The translations under genes and the position numbers were made by a program. DNA of 64,000 nt from Alphaproteobacteria bacterium (GTDB lineage: Bacteria > Pseudomonadota > Alphaproteobacteria > Rhizobiales > Xanthobacteraceae): positions 91,779 to 155,778 of the forward strand of contig VGEP01000009.1 of the NCBI GenBank assembly GCA_016869215.1. Reading direction: 5' to 3'. Position 1 is the stretch's first letter. Every line of letters begins with the position of its first letter. Below are positions 54,044 to 61,527 of the stretch, piece after piece. The notes beneath the pieces were generated by a model. That model did no database searches. It was not told the origin of the DNA and saw only the letters and a program-made list of their open reading frames with translations.

Positions 54044-55150
54044 ATGCACCGCATCGATCCCCCCTTCCGCGCCGACCACGTCGGCAGCCTGCTGCGTTCG
54101 GCGGCTCTGAAAGAGGCGCGCTCCAAGCGCGCCGCAGGCACAATCTCCGCCGAGCAGCTCCGCGAGGCCGAGGACCGCGCCATCGAAGTCCTGATCAAGA
54201 AGCAGGAAGAGGTGGGCCTGCAATCGATCACCGACGGCGAGAACCGCCGGCAGTCGTGGCAGGTGGACTTTCTGGAGCGGTTGCCCGGCATCGAATCCTA
54301 CGCCGGCGAGCGCAAGTTCAAGTTCCAGGGCCAGCAGCCCAGGCAGGTGCTGATCCGCGTCAACGGCAAGCTCGGCACGTTCGACACCCATCCGATGATC
54401 GAGCATTTCAAGTTCGTCGCCGCGCGCACGAAGCGCACGCCGAAGATGACGATCCCGTCGCCGTCCGCCGTGCATTTCCGCCACGGACGCGAGGGCGTGC
54501 CGGCGTCGATCTATCCCGACATGAACGAGTTCTACCGCGACCTCGGCCAGACCTACCGCAAGGCGGTGCGCGCCTTCGCCGACGCCGGCTGCCGGTATCT
54601 GCAGCTCGACGAGGTCAACCTGACTTACTTATGCGACCCCAGCCAGCGCCAGATCGTGATCGACCGCGGCGAGGACCCGGACGCGCTGCCCTCAGCCTAC
54701 GCCGGCATGATCAACGCCGCGATGTCCGACATCCCGCCGGACATGACCATCACCATGCATCTGTGCCGCGGCAATTTCCGCTCGACCTTCATCGCCTCCG
54801 GCGGCTACGAGCCGGTCGCCGAGATGATGTTCAACACCATTAACGTGCACGGCTACTTCATGGAATTCGACTCGGAGCGCGCCGGCGGCTTCGAGCCGCT
54901 GCGCTTCGTGCCCAAGGGCAAGACGGTGGTGCTCGGCGTGGTTACGTCCAAGACCGGCGAGCTGGAATCGAAGGACTTCATCAAGCGCCGCATCGAGGAG
55001 GCTTCGAAGTTCGTGCCGCTGGAGCAGCTTTGCCTGTCGCCGCAGTGCGGGTTTTCGTCGAGCGAGGAAGGCAATATCCTCAGTGAAGAAGAACAGTGGG
55101 CGAAGCTGCGGATGATCGTGGAGATTGCGGACGAGGTGTGGGGGAGATGA
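54044..55150 (+). CDS. MetE C-terminal-domain-like zinc methyltransferase, tandem copy 4
   Basis: 368 aa, ATG 54044 with AGAGGA 9 nt upstream. Zinc motifs are HLCRGNFRST, FMEFDSERAGG and LSPQCGFSS; the barrel entry is FRADHVGSLLRS. After LQLD it has DEVNL, so it is closest in type to copy 3. It begins 18 bp after a type-A palindromic element and ends 6 bp before another, so unlike copies 1-3 it is not overlapped with neighbours. It may still be transcribed from the array promoter. Confidence 0.85.
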   Translation: MHRIDPPFRADHVGSLLRSAALKEARSKRAAGTISAEQLREAEDRAIEVLIKKQEEVGLQSITDGENRRQSWQVDFLERLPGIESYAGERKFKFQGQQPRQVLIRVNGKLGTFDTHPMIEHFKFVAARTKRTPKMTIPSPSAVHFRHGREGVPASIYPDMNEFYRDLGQTYRKAVRAFADAGCRYLQLDEVNLTYLCDPSQRQIVIDRGEDPDALPSAYAGMINAAMSDIPPDMTITMHLCRGNFRSTFIASGGYEPVAEMMFNTINVHGYFMEFDSERAGGFEPLRFVPKGKTVVLGVVTSKTGELESKDFIKRRIEEASKFVPLEQLCLSPQCGFSSSEEGNILSEEEQWAKLRMIVEIADEVWGR

Positions 55151-55156
55151 GCGGCG

Positions 55157-55291
55157 CGTGTCCCGGGCGCAGCGCGGCATGAAATGACGCGCTGCAGACC
55201 CGGGACCCCGGTTCACTTCCTTGAATTGAGACAACCGGGGTCCCGGATCGGCGGCGCACCGCTTCGCGCTGCACCGCGTCCGGGACACGAG
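55157..55291. repeat. Intergenic palindromic repeat (type A, copy 2)
   Basis: Shorter relative of 53839-54025. Outer arms CGTGTCCCGGGCGCAGCG and CGTCCGGGACACGAG, inner arms ACCCCGGTT and AACCGGGGT. The central part of copy 1 around 53960-54000 is missing. Confidence 0.8.
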
Positions 55292-55308
55292 TGGAGAGGA
55301 CAATGCCA

Positions 55309-56415
55309 ATGAAGCGCACCAAGCCCCCGTTCCGCGCCGATCACGTCGGCAGTCTGCTGCGCCCCAAGGCGCTGGCCGAGGCCCGTGCCAGGCGCGCCAA
55401 GGGCGAGATTTCGGCCGAACAGCTCAAGGAAGTCGAAGACCGCGAGATTACGCGCGTCATCAAGAAGCAGGGGGAGGTCGGCCTTCATGCCATCACCGAC
55501 GGCGAGTTCCGCCGTTCGTGGTGGCATCTCGATTTCCTCTGGGGCCTCGACGGCGCCGAGAAGCATGTGATGGACAGCGGCATCGCGTTCGCCGCGGTGA
55601 CGACGCGCAACGAGGGCGTCAAGGTCACCGGCAAGCTCGGCATGGCCGGTCCGCACCCGATGGTCGAGCACTTCAAGTTCGTCAAAGACCGCACGTCGCG
55701 CACGCCGAAGATCACCATCCCCGCGCCGTCGGCGATCTACGGCCGGCCGATGCCGACGCCGATCGACAAGTCGGTCTATCCGACGATGGACAGGTTCTGG
55801 GACGATCTCGGCAACGCCTACAAGCGCGCGGTGCGCGGCTTTGCCGACGCCGGCTGCCGCTATCTGCAGCTCGACGAAGTCTTCATCGCCATGCTGTGCG
55901 ACCCGAAGTACTGCCAGCAGATGCGCGACCGCGGCGACGATCCCGACCGGCTCGGCCCGCTCTACGGCGATCTCATCAACGCCGCGATGTCGGACATTCC
56001 CTCCGACATGACGATCACCATGCATCTGTGCCGCGGCAACTACAAATCGACCTTCATGGGCACAGGCGGCTACGACGCCGAGGCCGACGTGCTGTTCAAC
56101 CGCATCGACGTGCACGGCTATTTCATGGAGTACGACACCGAGCGCGCCGGCGGCTTCGAGCCGCTGCGGCTGGTGCCGAAGGGCAAGATCGTGGTGCTCG
56201 GCCTCGTCACCACCAAAAGCGGCCAGCTGGAGAGCAAGGACCTGCTCAAGCGCCGGATCGAGGAGGCGGCGAAATTCGTCGACATCGACCAGCTCGCGCT
56301 GTCCGGCCAATGCGGTTTCGCGTCCACGGAGGAGGGCAACACGCTCACCGAGGACGAGCAATGGGCGAAGCTGAAGCTGATCGTCGAGGTGGCGGACGAG
56401 GTGTGGGGGCGGTAG
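55309..56415 (+). CDS. MetE C-terminal-domain-like zinc methyltransferase, tandem copy 5
   Basis: 368 aa. ATG 55309 is chosen over ATG 55303 because GGAGAGGA (55293-55300) lies 8 nt before it and because the resulting protein matches copies 1 and 4 in length. Ligands are HLCRGNYKST, FMEYDTERAGG and LSGQCGFAS, where the Pro common in the other copies is Gly. The variable loop after LQLD is DEVFI. It is the most divergent member and the last of the array. Repeat element C1 follows, then an SDR gene. Confidence 0.85.
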   Translation: MKRTKPPFRADHVGSLLRPKALAEARARRAKGEISAEQLKEVEDREITRVIKKQGEVGLHAITDGEFRRSWWHLDFLWGLDGAEKHVMDSGIAFAAVTTRNEGVKVTGKLGMAGPHPMVEHFKFVKDRTSRTPKITIPAPSAIYGRPMPTPIDKSVYPTMDRFWDDLGNAYKRAVRGFADAGCRYLQLDEVFIAMLCDPKYCQQMRDRGDDPDRLGPLYGDLINAAMSDIPSDMTITMHLCRGNYKSTFMGTGGYDAEADVLFNRIDVHGYFMEYDTERAGGFEPLRLVPKGKIVVLGLVTTKSGQLESKDLLKRRIEEAAKFVDIDQLALSGQCGFASTEEGNTLTEDEQWAKLKLIVEVADEVWGR

Positions 56416-56443
56416 CTCCCGTGCGCGATGCAGCACGGCGCTT

Positions 56444-56582
56444 CCTCTCCCTCTCCCCGCTTGCGGGGAGAGGGTCGGGGTGAGGGGGCTTTTCCAAACG
56501 CTCAGGCCGTGGCATTGCCCCCTCACCCGACCGCCTTCGCTACACTCAGGCGGTCGACCTCTCCCCGCAGGCGGGGAGAGGT
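56444..56582. repeat. Dimeric palindromic element C1 (two inverted half-units)
   Basis: Left half-unit 56444-56488 (CTCTCCCCGC TT GCGGGGAGAG hairpin and GGTGAGGGGG tail) and right half-unit 56518-56582 in inverted orientation, with a 29-nt spacer. The right half-unit has a second hairpin with GACCGCC and GGCGGTC arms, as in the other copies. Same family as 59897-60363, 62435-62569 and 63421-63544. Confidence 0.85.
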
Positions 56583-56609
56583 GAAGCCGCCGCGGGGAGA
56601 GTCGTAACA

Positions 56610-57524
56610 ATGCCAGGCATCGTCACAGGAAAAGTCGCTATCGTCACCGGCGCGGGCCGCGGCATCGGGCGCGCCATCGCCATGCTGATGGCCGAGGAGG
56701 GCGCGGCCGTCGTCGTCAACGACGTCGGCGTGGCGCTCGACGGTTCGGGGGGCGACGCCGGCCCGGCCCAGGAGGTCGTCGACGAGATCAAGAAAAATGG
56801 CGGCAAGGCCATCGCCTCGACGCTCGCGATCGGCGATCCGGCCAACGCCGACAAGATCGTGGCGTCCGCGATCGAGACGTTCGGCCGCGTCGACATCCTC
56901 GTGAACAACGCCGGCATCCTGCGCGACAAGATCTTCCATCGCATGAGCTGGTCGGACTGGTCCGACGTGATCGCGGTGCATCTGCACGGTTCGTTCTCGA
57001 TGGCGCGAGCCTGCGCCGAGCATTTCCGCGCGCAGAATTCGGGCAGCTTCATCCACATGACCTCGACCTCGGGGCTGATCGGCAACTTCGGCCAGGCCAA
57101 TTATATGGCGGCGAAGATGGGCATCGTCGGGCTTTCTCGTGGAATTGCCCTGGACATGCAGCGCTTCAACGTGCGCTCCAACGCCATCGCGCCGTTCGCC
57201 TGGGGCCGCATGATCGGCTCGATCCCGACCGAGACGGACGCGGAGAAGGAGCGCGTCGCGCGGTTGCAGCAGATGACTCCGGAGAAGATCGCGCCGCTCG
57301 CGGTCTATCTCGGCTCCGACAAGGCCGACGGCATCTCCGGGCAGATATTCTCGGTGCGCAACAACGAGATTTTCCTGTTCCAGCAGACCCGGCCGCTGCG
57401 CTCGATCCACCGCTCCGATGGCTGGACGCCGGACAAGATCGACGCCCAGCTCAAGGGCGCGTTCGGGCCGTCGCTGACGCCGCTCGACCGCTCTGGGGAT
57501 GTGTTCAGCTGGGACCCGATTTGA
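56610..57524 (+). CDS. SDR-family oxidoreductase (HSD17B4 dehydrogenase-like)
   Basis: 304-aa short-chain dehydrogenase similar to the dehydrogenase half of peroxisomal multifunctional enzyme type 2. The cofactor motif is TGAGRGIGRAIAMLM, the extra NDVGVALDGSGG loop is typical of that group, and the NNAG motif is LVNNAGILRDKIFH. The active site has HMTSTSGLIGNFGQANYMAAK. A longer C-terminus (about residues 255-304) ends in an unusual Trp/Asp-rich stretch. GGGGAGAG 8 nt upstream of ATG 56610 fits. With the MaoC hydratase at 57705 it reproduces the dehydrogenase plus hydratase-2 pair for beta-oxidation of unusual acyl-CoAs. Confidence 0.87.
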   Translation: MPGIVTGKVAIVTGAGRGIGRAIAMLMAEEGAAVVVNDVGVALDGSGGDAGPAQEVVDEIKKNGGKAIASTLAIGDPANADKIVASAIETFGRVDILVNNAGILRDKIFHRMSWSDWSDVIAVHLHGSFSMARACAEHFRAQNSGSFIHMTSTSGLIGNFGQANYMAAKMGIVGLSRGIALDMQRFNVRSNAIAPFAWGRMIGSIPTETDAEKERVARLQQMTPEKIAPLAVYLGSDKADGISGQIFSVRNNEIFLFQQTRPLRSIHRSDGWTPDKIDAQLKGAFGPSLTPLDRSGDVFSWDPI

Positions 57525-57550
57525 GGCAGCCTTTCAGCATACGCGGTCTT

Positions 57551-57679
57551 ACCTCCCCTCTTGAGGGGGAGGTCGCCAAACGCAGGCTTGCCTGCGCTTG
57601 GCGGGTGGGGGGTATTCAACAGGCGCACTCGATTTGTGCTACCCCCCTCCCCAACCCTCCCCCTCAAGGGGGGAGGGAG
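57551..57679. repeat. Palindromic element related in form (C2, variant sequence)
   Basis: Starts with the hairpin ACCTCCCCTCTTGAGGGGGAGG and ends with CCCTCCCCCTCAAGGGGGGAGG in inverted orientation. Between them are an inner hairpin (AGGCTTGCCTGCGCTTGG) and a spacer. Same dimeric plan as the C elements but different sequence, so probably a sister family. Lies between the SDR and MaoC genes. Confidence 0.7.
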
Positions 57680-57704
57680 TGCCGCCCGCGCTAGAGGCGA
57701 GGCC

Positions 57705-58562
57705 ATGCCCATCGACTACGACAAGCTGCTCGCGCTGAAAATCCCCGAGGCCGAGCACACCTACACCGACAAGGACACGATCCTCTACGCGCTCGGCGTC
57801 GGCCTCGGCCACGATCCGCTCGACGCAAAGCAACTCGACTTCGTCTACGAGAAGAACCTCAAGGCGCTCCCGACCTACGCCGCGATGCTGGGCTATCCCG
57901 GCTTCTGGATTCGCGAGCTGCCGACCGGCATCGACTGGGTGCGCCTCGTCAACGGCGAGCAGGGCGTGACGCTGCACAAGCCCATCGCCGCGACCGGCAC
58001 CGTGATCGGCCGCGCGCGCGTCACTGAAGTGATCGACAAGGGCGAGGGCAAGGGCGCGCTGGTCTATTCCGAGCGCACCGTTTTCGACAAGGCGACCGGC
58101 GACCTGATCGCGACCGTGACCCAGACCACGTTCTGCCGCGCCGACGGCGGCTTCGGCGGGCCGCCGCGCGAGCAGCCGCCGGCGCACAAGCTGCCGGAGC
58201 GCGCGCCCGATCTCGTGTGCGATCTCGGCACGCGGCCGGAGCAGGCGGCGATCTATCGGCTCACGGGCGACCGCAATCCGCTCCATGTCGATCCGGAAGT
58301 CGCCAAGACCGCGGGTTTCCCGCGCCCGATCTTTCACGGGCTCGGCACCTTCGGCGTGGTCGGCCACGCGCTCCTGCGTGCGGTGTGCGACTACGATCCC
58401 GCGCGCGTGAAGTCGTTCGCCGGGCGGTTCTCGGCGCCGGTGTTCCCCGGCGAGACCATCCGCACCGAGTTCTGGCGCGACGGCGATGTGGTGAGCTTCC
58501 GCGCCTCGGCGCTGGAGCGCAACGTGATGGTGATGACCAACGGCCGCGCGGAGGTGGGGTGA
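57705..58562 (+). CDS. MaoC-family enoyl-CoA hydratase 2
   Basis: 285-aa double hot-dog hydratase giving (R)-3-hydroxyacyl-CoA. The hydratase-2 motif is intact: LTGDRNPLHVDPEVAKTAGF followed by PRPIFHGLGTFG, with the catalytic Asp and His. The N-terminal half is the degenerate hot-dog, as in the hydratase domain of multifunctional enzyme 2. ATG 57705 is preceded by GAGGCGAGG. The frame opens upstream inside the repeat element, which is not coding. It pairs with the SDR at 56610. The acyl-CoA dehydrogenase follows after a type-B repeat. Confidence 0.89.
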   Translation: MPIDYDKLLALKIPEAEHTYTDKDTILYALGVGLGHDPLDAKQLDFVYEKNLKALPTYAAMLGYPGFWIRELPTGIDWVRLVNGEQGVTLHKPIAATGTVIGRARVTEVIDKGEGKGALVYSERTVFDKATGDLIATVTQTTFCRADGGFGGPPREQPPAHKLPERAPDLVCDLGTRPEQAAIYRLTGDRNPLHVDPEVAKTAGFPRPIFHGLGTFGVVGHALLRAVCDYDPARVKSFAGRFSAPVFPGETIRTEFWRDGDVVSFRASALERNVMVMTNGRAEVG

Positions 58563-58580
58563 GCGCCGGCGCTTCAGCAT

Positions 58581-58673
58581 GGTCATGGCCGGGCTTGACC
58601 CGGCCATCTCGATTCGTGGGTCACGGCTGTGCCACGATGATCGGGATCGCCGGGTCAAGCCCGGCGATGACGG
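58581..58673. repeat. Intergenic palindromic repeat (type B, copy 2)
   Basis: Same architecture as 43151-43240: GTCATGGCCGGGCTTGACCC with CGGCCAT, then GATCGCCGGGTCAAGCCCGG and CGATGACGG in inverted orientation. Lies between the MaoC and acyl-CoA dehydrogenase genes. Confidence 0.8.
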
Positions 58674-58700
58674 CGTTGGTTGCGGCGAGTATCGTGCAAC

Positions 58701-59870
58701 ATGACTGAAACAAGCTTCACCGACGACCTCGCCCCCATCCGCGAAGCGGTGCGCGCGCTGTGCGCCGGGTTTCCCGGCGAGTACTGGCGCAAGGTCGACC
58801 GCGAGCGCGCCTATCCGGCGGAGTTTGTTGCGGCGCTGACCCAGGCGGGATTTCTCGCCGCGCTGATTCCGGAAGAATACGGCGGCAGCGGGCTGACCAT
58901 GTCGACGGCCTCCGCGATCATGGAAGAAATCCACGCCGCGGGCTGCAACGGCGCCGCCTGCCACGCGCAGATGTACACCATGGGCACGGTGCTGCGGCAC
59001 GGCAGCGCCGCGCAGAAGCAGAAGTACCTGCCCGGCATCGCAAGCGGTGAGCTGCGCCTGCAGGCCTTCGGCGTCACCGAGCCGACGTCCGGCACCGACA
59101 CGCTGAGCCTTCGCACGGTCGCCGAGCGCAAGGGCAACAGCGAATACATCGTCAATGGCCAGAAGATCTGGACCTCGCGTGCCGAGTTTTCCGACCTGAT
59201 GCTGCTGCTGGCGCGCACCACGCCGCGCGAGCAGGCCAAGTCGCGCACCGACGGGCTGTCGGTGTTCCTCGTCGACATGCGCACGGTGAAGGACAAGGGC
59301 CTGACCATCCGCCAGATCCGCACCATGATGAACCACGCCACCACGGAGGTGTTTTTCGACAACATGCCGGTGCCGGCGGAGAATCTGATCGGCGAAGAGG
59401 GCAGGGGCTTCCGCTACATCCTCTCCGGCATGAACGCCGAGCGCATTCTCATCGCGTCGGAGTGCATCGGCGATTGCAAGTGGTTCATCGAAAAGGCGGG
59501 TGCCTACGCGAAGGAGCGCGTGCTGTTCGGGCGCCCGATCGGCCAGAACCAGGGCGTGCAGTTTCCGATCGCGCGCTGCTACATGCAGATGCGCGCGGCC
59601 GAGCTGATGGTGAAGGAGGCGGCGCGGCTTTACGAGGCCGGTGAGGACTGCGGCGAGCAGGCCAACATGGCCAAGCAGCTCGCGGCCGAGGCGTCATGGG
59701 CCGCGGCCGACATGTGCGTGCAGACCCACGGCGGCTTCGGCTTCGCCGAGGAATTCGACATCGAGCGCAAGTTCCGCGAGACGCGGCTTTATACGGTGGC
59801 GCCGATTTCGACCAATCTGGTGCTGTCGTATCTGGCGGAGCACGTGTTGGGCTTGCCGCGGTCGTATTAG
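58701..59870 (+). CDS. Acyl-CoA dehydrogenase
   Basis: 389-aa FAD-dependent acyl-CoA dehydrogenase that introduces the 2,3-double bond. FAD/substrate signatures are LQAFGVTEPTSGTDTLSLRT and IVNGQKIWTSRAEFSDLM. The C-terminal helix bundle has ERILIASECIGDCKWFIEKA and QTHGGFGFAEEFDIERKFRETRL. The ATG at 58701 has no clear ribosome binding site, and the longer frame from 58680 adds only seven residues. It stands in line with the SDR, MaoC hydratase and class III CoA-transferase, giving an almost complete CoA-based degradation set. Electron-transfer flavoprotein genes are not in the window. Confidence 0.91.
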   Translation: MTETSFTDDLAPIREAVRALCAGFPGEYWRKVDRERAYPAEFVAALTQAGFLAALIPEEYGGSGLTMSTASAIMEEIHAAGCNGAACHAQMYTMGTVLRHGSAAQKQKYLPGIASGELRLQAFGVTEPTSGTDTLSLRTVAERKGNSEYIVNGQKIWTSRAEFSDLMLLLARTTPREQAKSRTDGLSVFLVDMRTVKDKGLTIRQIRTMMNHATTEVFFDNMPVPAENLIGEEGRGFRYILSGMNAERILIASECIGDCKWFIEKAGAYAKERVLFGRPIGQNQGVQFPIARCYMQMRAAELMVKEAARLYEAGEDCGEQANMAKQLAAEASWAAADMCVQTHGGFGFAEEFDIERKFRETRLYTVAPISTNLVLSYLAEHVLGLPRSY

Positions 59871-59896
59871 GATGTGCGAGGCCGCACGGCTCGGTT

Positions 59897-60363
59897 ACCT
59901 CTCCCCGCTTGCGGGGAGAGGTCGACCGCCGAAGGCGGTCGGGTGAGGGGGCGTAGCAGCATGCGTGGCGCCAATTTCAAGCGAACGGCAATTGCGCGAA
60001 AGCTACGCTCGGATTCAACTAATGCAGAACAGAGGCTGTGGTATCGGCTGCGGTCGCGCGGTCTCGACGGCTGCAAGTTCGTCCGTCAGGAGCCGATCGG
60101 CCGTTACGTCGTCGATTTCGTCTGCCGTGAACGGTGCCTGGTCATCGAGGTGGATGGCGGTCAGCATGCGGACAGCGCGGAGGATAAGCTGCGCGACCAG
60201 TGGCTTCGGCATAACAGCTATCGCGTGCTACGATTCTGGAACAACGATGTGCTGACGAACATGGACGGCGTTTTGCAGGTGATCGCAGAAGCTCTGCAAG
60301 CGGAGAGGCCCCCTCACCCGACGCGCTTCGCGCGTCGACCTCTCCCCGCACGCGGGGAGAGGT
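59897..60363. mobile_element. Candidate mobile element: DUF559 gene between 55-bp inverted palindromic half-units
   Basis: Left half-unit 59897-59951 and right half-unit 60309-60363 are inverted copies of each other, both 55 nt long. Each contains a CTCTCCCC/GGGGAGAG hairpin, a second hairpin closed by a GAA loop, and the tail GGGTGAGGGGG. The second-hairpin stem differs between the two sides by paired changes (CCGCCGAAGGCGG versus GCGCGAAGCGC), which keeps the pairing. The 357-bp interior is occupied by the DUF559 gene at 59961. In sister elements C1, 62435 and 63421 the interior is only 29-38 nt. Confidence 0.65.
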
Positions 60364-60365
60364 GA
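59961..60365 (+). CDS. DUF559 (VSR-like, PD-(D/E)XK-type) endonuclease-fold protein
   Basis: 134-aa protein of the DUF559 family, related in fold to the VSR mismatch endonuclease. The core reads FVRQEPIGRYVVDFVCRERC followed by LVIEVDGGQHADS, giving Asp52, Glu63, Asp65 and Gln68-His69 as the nuclease-like site. The N-terminal helix with ARKLRSDSTNAEQRLWYRLR is also typical. ATG 59961 uses the GAGGGGG tail of the left repeat as ribosome binding site, and the last 18 residues (PPHPTRFARRPLPARGER) are encoded by the right repeat. The gene therefore looks like an integral part of the repeat element. Activity is inferred. Confidence 0.82.
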   Translation: MRGANFKRTAIARKLRSDSTNAEQRLWYRLRSRGLDGCKFVRQEPIGRYVVDFVCRERCLVIEVDGGQHADSAEDKLRDQWLRHNSYRVLRFWNNDVLTNMDGVLQVIAEALQAERPPHPTRFARRPLPARGER

Positions 60366-60368
60366 CTC

Positions 60369-61508
60369 GTGGCACTTCCTCTGCATGGCCTCCTCGTCGT
60401 TTCCCTCGAACAGGCCGTCGCCGCGCCGACCTGCTCGTGCAAGCTTGCCGACGCCGGCGCGCGCGTCATCAAGATCGAGCGGCCGGAGGGCGACTTTGCG
60501 CGCGAGTACGACCATTTGGCGCAGGGCCAGTCGACCTATTTCGTCTGGCTCAATCGCGGCAAGGAATCGCTGGTCCTCGATCTCACCAAGCAAGACGACA
60601 AGGCGCTGCTCGAAGCCATGCTCGCGCGCGCCGATGTGTTCATCCAGAATCTCAAGCCCGGCGCGGTCGCAAAGCTCGGCTTCGCGGTCGAGCGCCTGCG
60701 CAGCAATTATCCGAAGCTGATCGTCGCTTCCATCACCGGTTACGGCGAAACCGGCCCCTACGCCGAGCGCAAGGCCTACGACATGCTGGTGCAGGCCGAG
60801 TCGGGCGTCGCCTCCGTCACCGGCGGGCCGGAGGCGCCGGCCCGCGTCGGCGTGTCGATCTGCGACGTGGCGGCGGGATTGAATGCCTACGAAGCCATCC
60901 TCGAAGCGCTGATCGCGCGCGGCAAATCGGGCGAGGGCCGCGCCATCACGGTGTCGATGTTCGACGGTATGGCGGACTGGATGACCGTGCCGCTGCTCCA
61001 GCACGAAGGCGGCTCGCCGCCGAAGCGCATCGGCTTGGCGCACACGTCGATTTCGCCCTATAGCGTGTTCAAGTCGCGCGACGGCGCGGACATCCTGATT
61101 TCGATCCAGAGCGACCGCGAATGGCGCGTGCTGGCCGAGAAGGTGCTGGGCGACAAGGCGCTCGGCACCGATCCGGATTTCGCCACCAACACCGAGCGCG
61201 TGAAGCGCCGCGCGCAGACCGACGGCAAGGTCGCCGCCGTGTTCGCGCAGCACGACGTCGGACCGCTGTCGGAGAAGCTCACCGCCGCCGACATCGCCTT
61301 CGGCCGCGTCAACACGACGGCCGAGTTGGGGAGGCATCCGCACCTGCGCCGCGTCACCGTCGGCTCGCCCAACGGGCCAGTGTCGGTGCCTGCGCCCGCC
61401 GCGCAGCACGTGGGCGAGCCGCGCGCCTACGGTCCGGTGCCGGCGGTGGGCGAGCACAGCGAAAAGATTCGCGCCGAGTTCGGCGCCGGTGCTGCTAAGG
61501 TTCGTTGA
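60369..61508 (+). CDS. Class III (CaiB/BaiF) CoA-transferase
   Basis: 379-aa family III CoA-transferase that moves CoA between acids by an Asp-linked intermediate. The catalytic Asp138 is in AYDMLVQAESG, preceded by SITGYGETGPYAER. The N-terminal PTCSCKLADAGARVIKIERP is the CoA-binding start of the family. The GTG at 60369 uses GAGAGG of the neighbouring right repeat half-unit as ribosome binding site, 6 nt upstream, so the repeat supplies its translation signal. It follows the acyl-CoA dehydrogenase apart from the inserted DUF559 element and precedes the beta-hydroxyacid dehydrogenase by 19 bp. Confidence 0.88.
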   Translation: MALPLHGLLVVSLEQAVAAPTCSCKLADAGARVIKIERPEGDFAREYDHLAQGQSTYFVWLNRGKESLVLDLTKQDDKALLEAMLARADVFIQNLKPGAVAKLGFAVERLRSNYPKLIVASITGYGETGPYAERKAYDMLVQAESGVASVTGGPEAPARVGVSICDVAAGLNAYEAILEALIARGKSGEGRAITVSMFDGMADWMTVPLLQHEGGSPPKRIGLAHTSISPYSVFKSRDGADILISIQSDREWRVLAEKVLGDKALGTDPDFATNTERVKRRAQTDGKVAAVFAQHDVGPLSEKLTAADIAFGRVNTTAELGRHPHLRRVTVGSPNGPVSVPAPAAQHVGEPRAYGPVPAVGEHSEKIRAEFGAGAAKVR

Positions 61509-61527
61509 TCTTCGGGAGGAGCACGAA

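Noticed and set aside
56444..56582. Simple intrinsic terminators made by the CTCTCCCC/GGGGAGAG hairpins
   Set aside because: No T-run follows the stems and the units are paired in dimers with a conserved tail; termination may be a side effect but does not explain the structure.
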